A stretch of DNA of 64,000 nucleotides from Amphiduros pacificus (lineage: Eukaryota > Annelida > Polychaeta > Phyllodocida > Hesionidae): the NCBI GenBank assembly GCA_949316495.1, contig OX439012.1, positions 29,098,935 through 29,162,934 of the forward strand, written 5' to 3'. Under the pieces are notes generated by a model. The model saw nothing but the letters and a program-made list of their open reading frames with translations, made no database searches and was not told the DNA's origin. The stretch's first letter is position 1, and every line of letters begins with the position of its first letter. Position numbers and translations under genes: made by a program. Shown piece by piece: positions 41,814 to 51,694 of this stretch.

Positions 41814-44800
41814 TTACACTTTCAACAATTCACGTTGCACGAACGTCATAACTCTTTCACTGTATACCATGGGTGGATCAACATAAAAGTGAGTTACACT
41901 GTTGCCATTATATCTGGAGCCAATCAGGCACTTCTTGCCTGGGAGTAACCTAGACTCATCCAATGACAGTGTGATGGCCTCGATACCTTCTGGTAAATTT
42001 GTTATGTGTGCAGAAGAATTACCCTTTCCTCTCCTTTGATGCCTGTCACTTTGCACTACGCATTCTCTTTGCCAAGATGTCTCGTCACCAGATTGTCCCA
42101 TAATTGATACCAAAGAGTTTGTAGATTCAATGAAATGTTGCTCGAGTAAATCAGCATACCATTTAAGATCTATTTGAATATTCTCTCTCAGTGTAAGTAT
42201 GGGATCTTGGTAGCTCTCACACACAAGTGCTGCCTGCCATGTCTTGGAAACCTGTTGATGTTTGATAGTGTGAACATATGGGACTTTCTCATAGAACACA
42301 GGTTCACACAAACCGTATCTCTTGCGACACTGACCTATGTAGGCAGCTTGGTGACTGTACCCATCCCCATCAGACTCAAATCCTCTAAATGTGGCATAAT
42401 GAATCAAGTCACCTATATCAAAGTCTCCTTCTTCTAAGCACGAGATGGCATCATGGACTAGACATTTGACCATTTTACATCTCATCTCCTTTTCGTCTCT
42501 CTCTCCCGAGAACTGATCGATGCAGAACTGTCTGGAGGCATCAAATGTTCTCGCCCACACACCACATTCATGATGAATCGTCACTTTAAGATACTCATTT
42601 TTATCAGTTTCCTCTTGCAAAATCTTCGGTCCTTTCACCCATCCAACACTGGGAATAAATACATCAAGAGTTTCATGTTTTAGACCTTCTGGGCTCAAAA
42701 CTTTCCTCTCGTCACCATCTTTGCAAAGAAACCACCCCAAAAGACAGAGTTGCAGGGCTTGTCTTTCTAATTTACTGAATAGAGGCAAAGCATTGGATTG
42801 TATGCAAGTGACACCTTTGCACAGTAGTGATCCTGAGTCTGTCACATGGACATATCTCTTCTTTTGTGGATAGTGAAGTGATGCCCATGATATATTCTCC
42901 ACTTTGATGTCCATGTGATTTTCAACCTCTTCTCCAACATGATTGCAAAGAAAGGTATTCACCCGTTTCATCATCTCATTTTTCATGTGTGCTGCAATGG
43001 AAGTGGCAGACTTGTTATCATGGAGCATCAACTCTGCTATGTTGGAAGTGTCTTTGTTTTTTTCAAGGGACAATGCAATCATCACACTGTCTGTATCACC
43101 ATAAATCACCTTGGCTGGACCTGCCATGAGTGGGTGAACAATGTCCTTGACAGTTTCCTCCACGATTTCCAATAACTGTCGTCCAGTTGATGTGATGATA
43201 TGGGCCAATGCTGGCATGTGAAAGGGTGAGGTCGCATTGGAAGACATGTTCTGACCAATCATGCTGACCATACATCTCTTCACTGCCCTTTCGCCTAGTT
43301 CATCACCTCTGATGACCATGTCCTTTCTCTTCGCCTTCCAACTGGTGAACACCTTTGGTAATATTCCTTTTTTCGTGGAAGGACGCATGCAATATAAACC
43401 TTTCACACAAGTCTCAAAACTGCCCTCTATCTGATCTCTGCACACTGTGGTAAAACACAGGTTGAAGGTCTCAATTATGCTGGCATACATGGATGAAAAG
43501 TCAAATGTTACAACAGGTTCGAATGTGTAGCATGGTGAGGGAGTTAGAACTCTACCACCACTGACAGGATCTGCCATATGTATTCCTGTAGAGTTTGACT
43601 TCCATGATAAGTTTTCTTCTTCCATTACCTTTTGCACTGACATATCATATATCTCTGAAGGTTTCAAGCTGCTAAGGTCACCATTGTAGTGAACAAAGTT
43701 GACTCCTGCAAACTGAACCTCCTTGATAAACTGAGCTATGTGATTTTCATTCCCTCCTTCCGTCATCAAGGCCCTGCATGCACTGTGCGCTTCCATTCTG
43801 CTAACATCTACTTCTCTGTTTTTTTCAGCCCGAACAAAAGCCACACCAAATCCCTTGATGTAAGATGCTGGCAATGTGCGGGCCTTCAGTGAGTGCCTGA
43901 GCTTGCTCCTCCCCTGTTGGTCTGTCTGTTTGTGTTGTAGGAGTGTAAGATTGGCTGTGATCAGACGGGAATATCGTGCAGATTCTCTGTCGTGGACATG
44001 AGTTGTACACAATGAATTCTTCGAACAGATCCTATCAAATGCAGAACCAATCCCCTGATACAAATATCTCTGTTTGAGGCAGAGTAACTGTTCATCGATG
44101 TCAGTGGTCACAATGATGGAAACATTGGTTAGGACCTTTGAGAGATGAAGCAAGAGTTCTTTTTCATTGATATGCTTTATGTATGGTTCTTTCGTAGTTT
44201 TCATATCACCGTCGACCACCATGTTTATTTCCTTACCCTCCGAAATCACACTGGCTGAAGTGACTCTTCTTTTCTTAAAATGTTTGTCACCAGCGTAGAA
44301 CTTTCCTCCGATGACATCCGGCAATGTTACCCACTTTTGTTGTTCAATCCCAAATCTCTCTTCTAATTGATGGGTTTCATGATGTTTCCTTTTGCCCTGT
44401 CGCCACTGATTGTCATCGGTGGTAAATTTGACGATAACAAAGGCTATGGGGATTGGAGGAGCTGGGATGTCTGGCATGAGAACAAGGCTCTTTGTCTCAC
44501 AATTTATATACCAATGGGTTCTATCCTTATCATCCTTGCTCCAATCCATTGGCATGTCATCTTTGTTTTCTGAACATGTCGAGATGCCAAACGGATCAAT
44601 TGCATACCAGGCACACATATGTCCTATGCCGCGATGAGGGAACACAGATGTCTGTTCCCCATTTTGGGAGCATAATGAAATCTTTCTTGTCAAACACATG
44701 GCAATTATCCTTCGATGAAGATGGCGATGGGGTGTCCTGACACATATGAGATCCTCTTCATCTGTGATTGTATCATGGGCAACACCTCTGTTTGGACTCT

Positions 44801-44828
44801 TGGTGATACTTGAAAGCATTTGACACAT
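41814..44828 (-). CDS. Family B DNA polymerase, herpesvirus/cellular (RNA-primed) type, 1004 aa
   Basis: A DNA-directed DNA polymerase. Residues about 425-455 contain GGRVLTPSPCYTFEPVV followed by the motif A region DFSSMYASII, matching the G-G-x-V-x-x-P ... D-F-x-S-x-Y-x-S-I-I order of herpesvirus and delta-type enzymes. Motif C is YGDTDSV at about 575-581, with the two metal-binding aspartates. Between them lies the motif B helix region (ERAVKRCMVSMIGQN then HIITSTGRQLLE). About residue 653 KKRYVHV matches the conserved K-K-R-Y palm/thumb element. Motif A is unlike the D-x-x-S-L-Y-P form of protein-primed polymerases of Polintons and adenoviruses. I could not place the exonuclease motifs with confidence. 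The start has two nearby ATG codons (codons 1 and 4). It is the hallmark gene of the block; a malacoherpesvirus relative is a candidate that a phylogeny would test. Confidence 0.92.
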   Translation of the reverse strand: MCQMLSSITKSPNRGVAHDTITDEEDLICVRTPHRHLHRRIIAMCLTRKISLCSQNGEQTSVFPHRGIGHMCAWYAIDPFGISTCSENKDDMPMDWSKDDKDRTHWYINCETKSLVLMPDIPAPPIPIAFVIVKFTTDDNQWRQGKRKHHETHQLEERFGIEQQKWVTLPDVIGGKFYAGDKHFKKRRVTSASVISEGKEINMVVDGDMKTTKEPYIKHINEKELLLHLSKVLTNVSIIVTTDIDEQLLCLKQRYLYQGIGSAFDRICSKNSLCTTHVHDRESARYSRLITANLTLLQHKQTDQQGRSKLRHSLKARTLPASYIKGFGVAFVRAEKNREVDVSRMEAHSACRALMTEGGNENHIAQFIKEVQFAGVNFVHYNGDLSSLKPSEIYDMSVQKVMEEENLSWKSNSTGIHMADPVSGGRVLTPSPCYTFEPVVTFDFSSMYASIIETFNLCFTTVCRDQIEGSFETCVKGLYCMRPSTKKGILPKVFTSWKAKRKDMVIRGDELGERAVKRCMVSMIGQNMSSNATSPFHMPALAHIITSTGRQLLEIVEETVKDIVHPLMAGPAKVIYGDTDSVMIALSLEKNKDTSNIAELMLHDNKSATSIAAHMKNEMMKRVNTFLCNHVGEEVENHMDIKVENISWASLHYPQKKRYVHVTDSGSLLCKGVTCIQSNALPLFSKLERQALQLCLLGWFLCKDGDERKVLSPEGLKHETLDVFIPSVGWVKGPKILQEETDKNEYLKVTIHHECGVWARTFDASRQFCIDQFSGERDEKEMRCKMVKCLVHDAISCLEEGDFDIGDLIHYATFRGFESDGDGYSHQAAYIGQCRKRYGLCEPVFYEKVPYVHTIKHQQVSKTWQAALVCESYQDPILTLRENIQIDLKWYADLLEQHFIESTNSLVSIMGQSGDETSWQRECVVQSDRHQRRGKGNSSAHITNLPEGIEAITLSLDESRLLPGKKCLIGSRYNGNSVTHFYVDPPMVYSERVMTFVQRELLKV

Positions 44829-44885
44829 ATTTTAGATCTGTTTCATTGCTGGAAATTATTTTGACTTTTAAATTTTGAGGTCTGG

Positions 44886-44892
44886 TTATATA
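44886..44892 (-). promoter_or_regulatory. TATA-like box before the polymerase gene
   Basis: On the minus strand TATATAA lies about 58 bases before the ATG. The surrounding sequence is A/T-rich, so the match may be fortuitous. Confidence 0.35.
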
Positions 44893-46543
44893 TTATTTAT
44901 GCATTGCAGTTGTATTTCAATAGCCATTTAAAATGTTTAGTTTGGTATTTTTTTAATGTCTGTCATTGCGTGTCAGTGGGTACCCAACTAAATCATATAT
45001 CAATATTTATATACAAACAGACAAAGGAATTTTGAATAAAAATAGAAATTCTGTAAAAATGATACTAAACTTTGAGATTTCAACATTTCTTTCTCAACAA
45101 GGAAATGACTTTGACCATAACATTATCATAAAGAATAGTTCAGTCAGTCCCTTGAGGGATCTGAACAATCTCAATAGGCAGATGTAAGTTTGCCAAACTC
45201 AACTGGGTGGCTGTCTGTATTCCTGTCTTCCCCATCACCACAGGCATAATCCAAGTGTCTATGATGTGAAACATGATCTGACCTACTATCCACATGTGCT
45301 AATTAGGCCACCAGTGGTTCAAAGATGTTATCAACACTCTTGTTATTACTTATAAATTACAATCCCTCAAGACTTTCACTGGCTTGGAGTGGTTTGTTTT
45401 GAACATGAAGGGCGAACATGCGTCACTTCCGGCAAAATCTCAGCAACCCTGATTTGACCCACATAAAAAGGGGCGTGTCCAGTAAATCACTTTGATCTAC
45501 TATAATTCTGTACTCCATTTATAAAAATGTGTAAAACATGTTGAAATGCAATGTCCATGTATTGTAATATATTATGGCACAATATAAACATTTTCACAAT
45601 TTTCTTGTCATGTGACTTTTAAGGTTTACTGCCCGTGGACTACAGATATTCCTTTTCTTGAGTCCAGTTCATGAATATATTACTCTAAATCACAGACTTA
45701 ATTCATACATCCAATTTAAGCAAAGAATCGGTGTATTAATGTACACATCCAATTAATTTATTAGATGATTTGATAATAATGAATCTACTGAGTAGAAAGA
45801 TGACATGGTACACAGATTTAATGATGAAAGGACATTTTAATGTTTATACCCTAAAAGTATGGAATACCTTACCTGATATGTAAAACGTTTGTAATTTAAA
45901 AACATGTTTTTGAATAGGTATTGCATACAAATACACCACAACCTTACTATGTGCCAAAAATCACTATAAAGGTCATTATAATATTTATTGTGATCAAATA
46001 CAAACATCAACTTGCCATTTTCAATCACAGACCTCAATCATAACAATAACATATAACAGACAATAAATCAAAGTTCTTGATTGACAATATCATCTAATCT
46101 TTTAATGTAGTGCATCATTTTTGCAGCTGAAAGTAAAGTGAACATTATGACGGATGTATCCACAGGCCTTGACAAAAAGAGAAAAATGTTGGTTGCCCAG
46201 TTGGGCCACCAAAGCATGAGAAGTGGTGGCCTGAAGTTTCTAAGGATAATAGCATGTGTGATGCAATAAAGAGCATTGTACATAAGGCTGTATAGTGTCT
46301 GAGTGGGGATACTTGTCCCAATCTAATGTCTATTGTGATATGATATCTATCGAGGATTAGAATAATAAAATCAGGATAGTTTGGGCTACTCAAAGACCAA
46401 AAATATGGTTGCCCAACTGGGCCACTACAACAGAGCATTCACTGGCCCGAACAGAGGATCTGGTGGCCCCGGGCTAGGACAGATGTCAAGCCCTGTTTTC
46501 CATGTTATTGACTTGGGGTCACCAATCTCTCTCGTAGTTCTAT
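44893..46543. other. Non-coding DNA right of the block
   Basis: No gene is supported; short open stretches are scattered and lack domains. The phrase GGTTGCCCA then TGGGCCAC occurs at 46190-46208 and again at 46407-46426, suggesting a diverged local duplication. The right limit of the virus-like block lies in or before this stretch. Confidence 0.35.
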
Positions 46544-46672
46544 TCACCTATGACCACCAGAAGGTCTGTTGCAGAGCATGTATTTGATGAACAAGGTTGT
46601 CAGGGCAACATAGCAGGCAATTACCCCACACATGAAGGCGAATACCACACACTCCATAGTAAAAGCTGCCAT
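46544..46672 (-). CDS. Multi-TM gene A, last exon
   Basis: On the minus strand GTTGCAG is followed by an open exon of 42 codons ending in TGA. It begins MAAFTMECVVFAFMCG and continues through a single hydrophobic helix to a short basic-cysteine tail (KYMLCNRPSGGHR). It is homologous to the last exon of gene B at 62194-62394 (x-E-C-V/I-V-F-A ... C-Y-V core). Host-type spliced gene; function unknown. Confidence 0.6.
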   Translation of the reverse strand: MAAFTMECVVFAFMCGVIACYVALTTLFIKYMLCNRPSGGHR

Positions 46673-46765
46673 CTGCAACAACACACAATATCACTGTACT
46701 ACATCTATGCGTCACAGGGGCGGGAAATCACTCAACCAACAAAGCGATAATGACAAAACTACTGT

Positions 46766-46896
46766 AAAAAGAGATATACTGTTTAGCGCTTGAAAAGTGA
46801 GACCCACCCACCTATATATATATGGGTGTATTTTGATATAAAATATTCTTATATCTCAGTCTCACTTTTCAAGCGCTAAACAGTATATCTCTTTTT
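46766..46896. repeat. 38-bp perfect inverted repeat, 55-bp loop
   Basis: 46766-46803 and 46859-46896 are exact inverse copies (core GTTTAGCGCTTGAAAAGTGA). A 41-bp direct repeat starting GGGTGTATTTTGATATAAAA is present inside the loop and again just after the stem (about 46824 and 46904). It could be a small foldback/MITE-like element, close to the intron's (AT)n tract. Confidence 0.75.
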
Positions 46897-46943
46897 GGTT
46901 GTGGGTGTATTTTGATATAAAATATTCTTATATCTCAGTCTCA

Positions 46944-47124
<181 letters not shown>

Positions 47125-47185
47125 CAAGGTGATTAACTCCAATAATCTGTTTTTAGATTATCAGTAAATGTGTTTTATTTCTCAC

Positions 47186-47314
47186 CTCATTTTTCAAGAA
47201 GAGGACGTAGTGTTTGTATGTTATTACCAGCCTGATGAGTGTACCATACAACCAGAGGGAAGAACCTAAAGCCACAAGTCCTAGGATACAAGCACTTAAT
47301 GACCTCAAAGATTT
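47186..47314 (-). CDS. Multi-TM gene A, penultimate exon
   Basis: On the minus strand TATGTTTCAG precedes 43 codons (KSLRSLSACILGLVALGSSL at the start) that end in GAG followed by GTGAGA. The phase is 0 at both ends, matching the neighbouring exons. It contains one transmembrane helix. It is homologous to the gene B exon at 63040-63156 (shared I-x-L-G-L-V-x-x-G, then W-x-Y, Y-K and F-x-K-N). Confidence 0.65.
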
Positions 47315-48364
47315 CTGAAACATAGGCATGAAATGGCAGTTAACTGTAAACTGGATATTATAAGATATTACACATTTCTGATTATATAATGTTAATACAT
47401 GGCATTTAAAAATTTACTGTCAGCTATTTATCATACTTCGTTAAACACAGAAAATGAAAAAGTAATATTCAATATCCATGATCTAATTGTTATTACCCTA
47501 AGAGAAAGTGCCATACTTTGAAAGAAAGGTTTTGGTAAGGAAGGGGCGTAAAGAAGTTCAATGGCACATATATAGACGCGAATGCATTCACATGTATTGT
47601 GTTTGTAGCAAAAGTGTTTGTGATAGTTGGTAGCCAAGCTGTGAAAGCGCTAAAACATGATGGTTTCAAATTGGCCGAGAAATGCCTCAAAATCTTTAAA
47701 AGGTCTAACAGGTAATGAAACAGTAAAATGTTCAAAATTCTTTGGGATTTGTGAACTTTTTTGTCCACATAAGTGATGCTAGTTAGCGCATACAGATACA
47801 AATATTTCTACTTCAACTACAGAGATATATCTTACCAAAATTCCCGATTTGAGGGTTGATGATTTCAATATATATATATTAAAAAGTCCAGACACGATGA
47901 CCTTGATAATGAAAAATAAAATACAAAAAAGCCAAATTAACGGTTTGTTGTGCTGTAGTTTGTTATGCATATATATCTATTATTGATATTATTTGATATT
48001 ATTTCTTAGACTTGACAAATACACAGATCATTTATTATAAATTATAATATAAAAATTTGCAAAAGTGTTATTAGCATATTATAATTTGATCAGAAGAAAA
48101 AGTGAATCTTTTACTTTGGCAGAACATGGTCTTGACCTTGTTCTTAAAGCCGATGACAACAAAGCTGCAGGCGACAAAAGAGCCACGGTTCCATTTTCAG
48201 TCTTTTAAGTGCACCTGCAAAATATTCTCATCGGATTGCTGTCCGACACACAAATAGACCAACAACGTCAAGTGGTGTGATAAATCAGTTGATGAACTGA
48301 ATTCGAAACGCAGCTCTGTTGTCGTCCGCATCTGTGTTGTCGTCGGCTGTAACACTTTACTCAC

Positions 48365-48592
48365 CAGACCTCCGCACCAAATTCCATGATAAGACAGTAT
48401 ACTCTTCGCACGGAGATCTTTTGGAACAAGAAGAAAACTTATAATATTGAAGATAAATGTAAGCCCAGCGAATGCCATAAGCACCATGATGCCTCGGCAG
48501 AGAATATCCGAGTCTATATATGCTCTCCTTATCATGTAGAAAAAGCCCGATTTACTGTGATTAGGTTGTTTGACTATAGGTATATCGTCCAT
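48365..48592 (-). CDS. Multi-TM gene A, upstream exon
   Basis: On the minus strand TCTTTTACAG precedes 76 codons starting MDDIPIVKQPNHSKSG; the exon ends CTG followed by GTGAGTAAAG, a strong donor, in phase 0. It holds one clear transmembrane helix (IMVLMAFAGLTFIFNIISFL) and a loop ending YHGIWCGGL. It begins with ATG, so it could be the first coding exon, but the acceptor consensus in front suggests an upstream exon exists. With the next two exons it gives a small protein with three or four membrane helices. Confidence 0.6.
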
Positions 48593-48624
48593 CTGTAAAA
48601 GATTAAAATATCAACTATTATATC

Positions 48625-48804
48625 ATGGTGAAAATCGATTATATCATGGTGTATATCTTTCACATCATGGTGTATATTCATTATATCGTGGTGTATATCT
48701 ATCAAGGTGTATATTCATTATATCGTGGTGTATATCTATCAAGGAGTATATTCATTATATCGTGGTGTATATTCATTATATCGTGGTGTATATCTATCAA
48801 GGTG

Positions 48805-48808
<4 letters not shown>
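48625..48808. repeat. Minisatellite GTGTATAT..ATTCATTATATC, right-hand remnant
   Basis: Repeats of about 24-30 bp built from GGTGTATATTCATTATATCG and GTATATCTATCAAGG. The same family resumes at 51695, so this part was separated from it by the LINE at 48809-51690. Confidence 0.9.
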
Positions 48809-48835
<27 letters not shown>

Positions 48836-48976
48836 GACTTTATTTATACAGGATAAATACACATTAAGCAAAATATTGCTTATCTACCATGTGGTCCTGT
48901 GTCGTGTTAGTACTGTACACAGGTGTTAAGTTAAAAGAAAATGACATTTACAGTTAAAAACAGTATTCTAAAATCT

Positions 48977-50683
48977 TCATTTTTTAGGATAAAACCATCT
49001 CAGATATGCGCCCTTGAACTGATTTAGTGACTTGCTGTCTCTTACATCGTATGGTAATGCATTCCATATTTCTGCAGATGAGTAGGCAAAACTGTCTGTT
49101 AATACTTTAAGATTTCTCTTAGGGGCAAGATAGAGTCTGAGATTGTCTGTGTATCTTGTGGATGACCTCTGATTTACTTCAGAAGCAAGTGTATACATAT
49201 CTCTAATGTATTGTGGGGCGAGTCCATTAAATGCCTTGTATACCATGACTGCCTTGCGATATTTTATGCGGTCCATGATTGTCATCCACTTTAGTTTCTC
49301 AAATAATGGTTTTGTGTGGGTCTGGGTGGGCAGGTCATAGATCATTCTTGCAGCTCTTTTTTGCAATTTGTGCAACTTTTCTACTTGTCCACTACCCCAG
49401 ACACAATTACAAAAGTCCAGGTGAGGTAAGATAAAAGCCTGGCAATATCTTATTCTGGCCTTTGTTGGTAAGAAAGGCTTTATCTGGCGAAATTTAGCGA
49501 GCAGCATGCTTACTGTCTTGTGAACCTTGTTTATATGGTCCTTCCATGATAGGTGTTGGTCTACTGTCACTCCAAGCAATTTTTCTGATTGCACTTGTTG
49601 AAGTGTGTATTCCCCCATCATGATGTGTAATTCCTTTTCTGTTAGTCTGTGAAGTTTCTGAATTGTGGTGAGTAGCATGCTTTTTGTTTTTTCACAATTT
49701 ATGGCCATTTTATTCTTTTTAGACCACATGTTTATATGGTCCATATCAGTGTTCAGCTTGTGTTGTACAATAGCCATGGTCCTGCCATGCCCTCCGACAG
49801 TACTATCGTCTGCATACATATCCAGGTCAGTGCTCTCAGTCTCTAGGGCCATGTCGTTCATGTAGAGGATAAAGAGCAAGGGTCCAAGAATAGACCCTTG
49901 CGGCACACCAGATGTAACTAACAGTGGCTCTGAGATAGATTGCTTGAATTGTACACTCTGTGTCCTGTCAGAAAGATATGATCTCATCCAATCTATTGTT
50001 GATTGACTACATTTGTATATGGACAATTTTTCTAGTAATATTTCATGGTTTACCATGTCGAAAGCTTTTCGCAGGTCGAGAAGGACTAGTCCTGTGAGGT
50101 CGCCAGCATTCATATTAGCAGCCCACTGAGATGCCATCTTGCAGAGACCTGTCTCACAGGAGTAGAACTTCCGGAAACCTGACTGAGCTATGTGCAGCAA
50201 TTTGTGTGTGGTAAGAAATGTATATAAATGCTGTTGAACGTGTCTCTCTAGGATCTTTGATAATACACACAAAATACTGATGGGTCTGTAATTTGACTTA
50301 TTTTCTGAGTCTCCTTTCTTAAATATTGGGCAGACCCTTGCCATTTTCCATATTGTTGGGAATTTACTGGCAGATATAGATAGGTTCATGATTTTGGTAA
50401 GACTAGGTGCTAGCACTGATGATGCCATTTTTAGAATCTTTGAAGACAGCCCATCCAGTCCAACTGCTTTTGAGGTATCTAGAGATGTGAGCTCTTTTCT
50501 CACAAATTCTGAGTCAATTGGTGGAATGTTGAACTCTACATTTTCTGGCACTCTGCTGGCTACAAAGTGCTTGAGTTTGTCATAATCCGGAGGGCCACTG
50601 TAAGTAATTTGATGTGATATTAATGAAGAATTCATTGAAGACCCTAGCAATGTCATTTGGGTCTGTAAGCTTTTTATCCCCAT
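48977..50683 (-). CDS. LINE reverse transcriptase
   Basis: A 568-aa frame with the order typical of the CR1/L2/Jockey group: DTSKAVGLDGLSSKILKMA, then the finger block with FKKGDSENKSNYRPIS, LLDLRKAFDMV (motif A), SGVPQGSILGPLLFILYMND (motif B region) and MYADDS with the catalytic YADD. A C-terminal region with LQKRAARMIYDLP is also typical. The ATG at 50683 is probably not the natural start. The preceding endonuclease continues into this frame after a single shift near 50600-50640, so the two were once one polyprotein or ORF2. Confidence 0.9.
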   Translation of the reverse strand: MGIKSLQTQMTLLGSSMNSSLISHQITYSGPPDYDKLKHFVASRVPENVEFNIPPIDSEFVRKELTSLDTSKAVGLDGLSSKILKMASSVLAPSLTKIMNLSISASKFPTIWKMARVCPIFKKGDSENKSNYRPISILCVLSKILERHVQQHLYTFLTTHKLLHIAQSGFRKFYSCETGLCKMASQWAANMNAGDLTGLVLLDLRKAFDMVNHEILLEKLSIYKCSQSTIDWMRSYLSDRTQSVQFKQSISEPLLVTSGVPQGSILGPLLFILYMNDMALETESTDLDMYADDSTVGGHGRTMAIVQHKLNTDMDHINMWSKKNKMAINCEKTKSMLLTTIQKLHRLTEKELHIMMGEYTLQQVQSEKLLGVTVDQHLSWKDHINKVHKTVSMLLAKFRQIKPFLPTKARIRYCQAFILPHLDFCNCVWGSGQVEKLHKLQKRAARMIYDLPTQTHTKPLFEKLKWMTIMDRIKYRKAVMVYKAFNGLAPQYIRDMYTLASEVNQRSSTRYTDNLRLYLAPKRNLKVLTDSFAYSSAEIWNALPYDVRDSKSLNQFKGAYLRWFYPKK

Positions 50684-51659
50684 CTATGATAGTAGGTGGT
50701 GGTGGGGATGTTGGCTTGGGATCCAGCTCTCTGATCTGTTGGAAGAAGCCTTTGCAGTCTGACAAATTTTGCTCTATGATGGCATGATAATAATCCCGTT
50801 TGGATTTACGGATTTTGGATGTCACCTTGTTCCTCCACAACTTCCAATTATCATGATCTTTTGCCTCTGCATACTGGTCTCTGATATTAATGGCTTCATG
50901 TATCTCATCTGACATCCACTCTGGCTGCTTTTCCCGTTTTACACGTTTCTCTCGCCAGGGCAGATGTTCATCCAGGATGCCTTCGACCATCGTACTCCAC
51001 ATGTCAAGGGCATCATCTGGATCACCAAAAGTGTCCAGGACTGACCAAGGCAAACTTGCCAAGTCAGCACAGAATTTCTCCTTGTCAAAATTGGTTTGAC
51101 TTCTGTATTTGATTGTCACATGATGACCATTATTTCTGTGCCCTGCTTGTCTGTGTACAATACAGGTGGGAAAATGATCACTCATCCCTGATTTTGGCAC
51201 ATGGGAAGCATTTACATTCTCATGGGATGTGACATATATGTGGTCTAATAAAGATTCACGATTTTCTGTGACTCTAGTTGGTTCTGTGATAATCTGAGTG
51301 AGTGAGAAAGCTTCCATAATGTCACGCCAGCGTTCTGGAACCTCATCAGGTTTTAAGAGGTCAATATTAAAATCTCCTTGTATTATAATGTCTTTTCCTT
51401 CAATATACGCTGATTCTAATTCATCCTCAAATTTACAACTCCATGCAGGTATTCTGTCTTCTTCTGGTCTGTATAGTGTACATACCAAGATGTTCAATGA
51501 TTTATGCATAACTACTTCTATCCAGATTGATTCTATATTTCCAACTTCTAAATCATTTCTTCTTACATAATCCAGGTCCTTCCTTATGTAGGTGAGGACA
51601 CCCCCATGTTCAGCTCTAAGCCTATCTTTCCTCTGAGGTGGGTGATGGTATCCAGGCAC
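50580..51659 (-). CDS. LINE endonuclease, N-terminally truncated
   Basis: A 359-aa frame with exonuclease-endonuclease-phosphatase motifs: GGVLTYIRKDL, IIIQGDFNIDLL, SLLDHIYVT and SDHFP, the last holding the catalytic histidine. The first motifs (N and E metal ligands) are absent because the element is cut at its 5' end. The C-terminal part (about residues 215-345) is the usual linker to the reverse transcriptase, and the frame ends at 50580 where the transcriptase frame takes over. Confidence 0.88.
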   Translation of the reverse strand: MPGYHHPPQRKDRLRAEHGGVLTYIRKDLDYVRRNDLEVGNIESIWIEVVMHKSLNILVCTLYRPEEDRIPAWSCKFEDELESAYIEGKDIIIQGDFNIDLLKPDEVPERWRDIMEAFSLTQIITEPTRVTENRESLLDHIYVTSHENVNASHVPKSGMSDHFPTCIVHRQAGHRNNGHHVTIKYRSQTNFDKEKFCADLASLPWSVLDTFGDPDDALDMWSTMVEGILDEHLPWREKRVKREKQPEWMSDEIHEAINIRDQYAEAKDHDNWKLWRNKVTSKIRKSKRDYYHAIIEQNLSDCKGFFQQIRELDPKPTSPPPPTIIDGDKKLTDPNDIARVFNEFFINITSNYLQWPSGL

Positions 51660-51694
51660 TTTAATATATTCATCTTTGTATTTTGGTTTAATAT

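Larger units (their letters stand above)
27378..44892. mobile_element. Virus-like block: intronless large-dsDNA-virus-type genes, appears whole
   Basis: Six intronless genes on both strands in 17.5 kb, coding density near 80 percent, with short intergenic gaps, TATA boxes close to starts and poly(A) signals at stops. The family B polymerase and SF3/D5-like helicase candidate place it with large dsDNA virus-like elements; herpesvirus-like is the closest style for the polymerase. All six frames are open throughout, so it looks whole and is probably recent or maintained. No terminal repeats or target duplications flanking exactly this block were found, so its limits are those of the genes. The palindrome and array on its left may belong to it. 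No capsid, portal, protease, terminase or integrase was recognised; the 1003- and 1151-aa orphans remain unassigned. Confidence 0.7.
48809..51690 (-). mobile_element. CR1/L2-like LINE, 5'-truncated, inserted in a minisatellite
   Basis: A minus-strand non-LTR retrotransposon of about 2.9 kb. The 3' end is a short untranslated region (about 48834-48976) followed by a (TTA/AAT)n tail at 48809-48833. It encodes an AP-type endonuclease and a reverse transcriptase, which lie in different frames. The start of the endonuclease is missing, as is usual for 5'-truncated copies. The minisatellite on both sides marks the target. Low decay suggests a fairly recent insertion. Confidence 0.85.

Noticed and set aside
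41814-44828. Polymerase of a Polinton/Maverick
   Set aside because: The motif A region (DFSSMYASII with upstream GG-x-V-x-x-P) is of the RNA-primed type, and no integrase, protease or Polinton-type ATPase was recognised.
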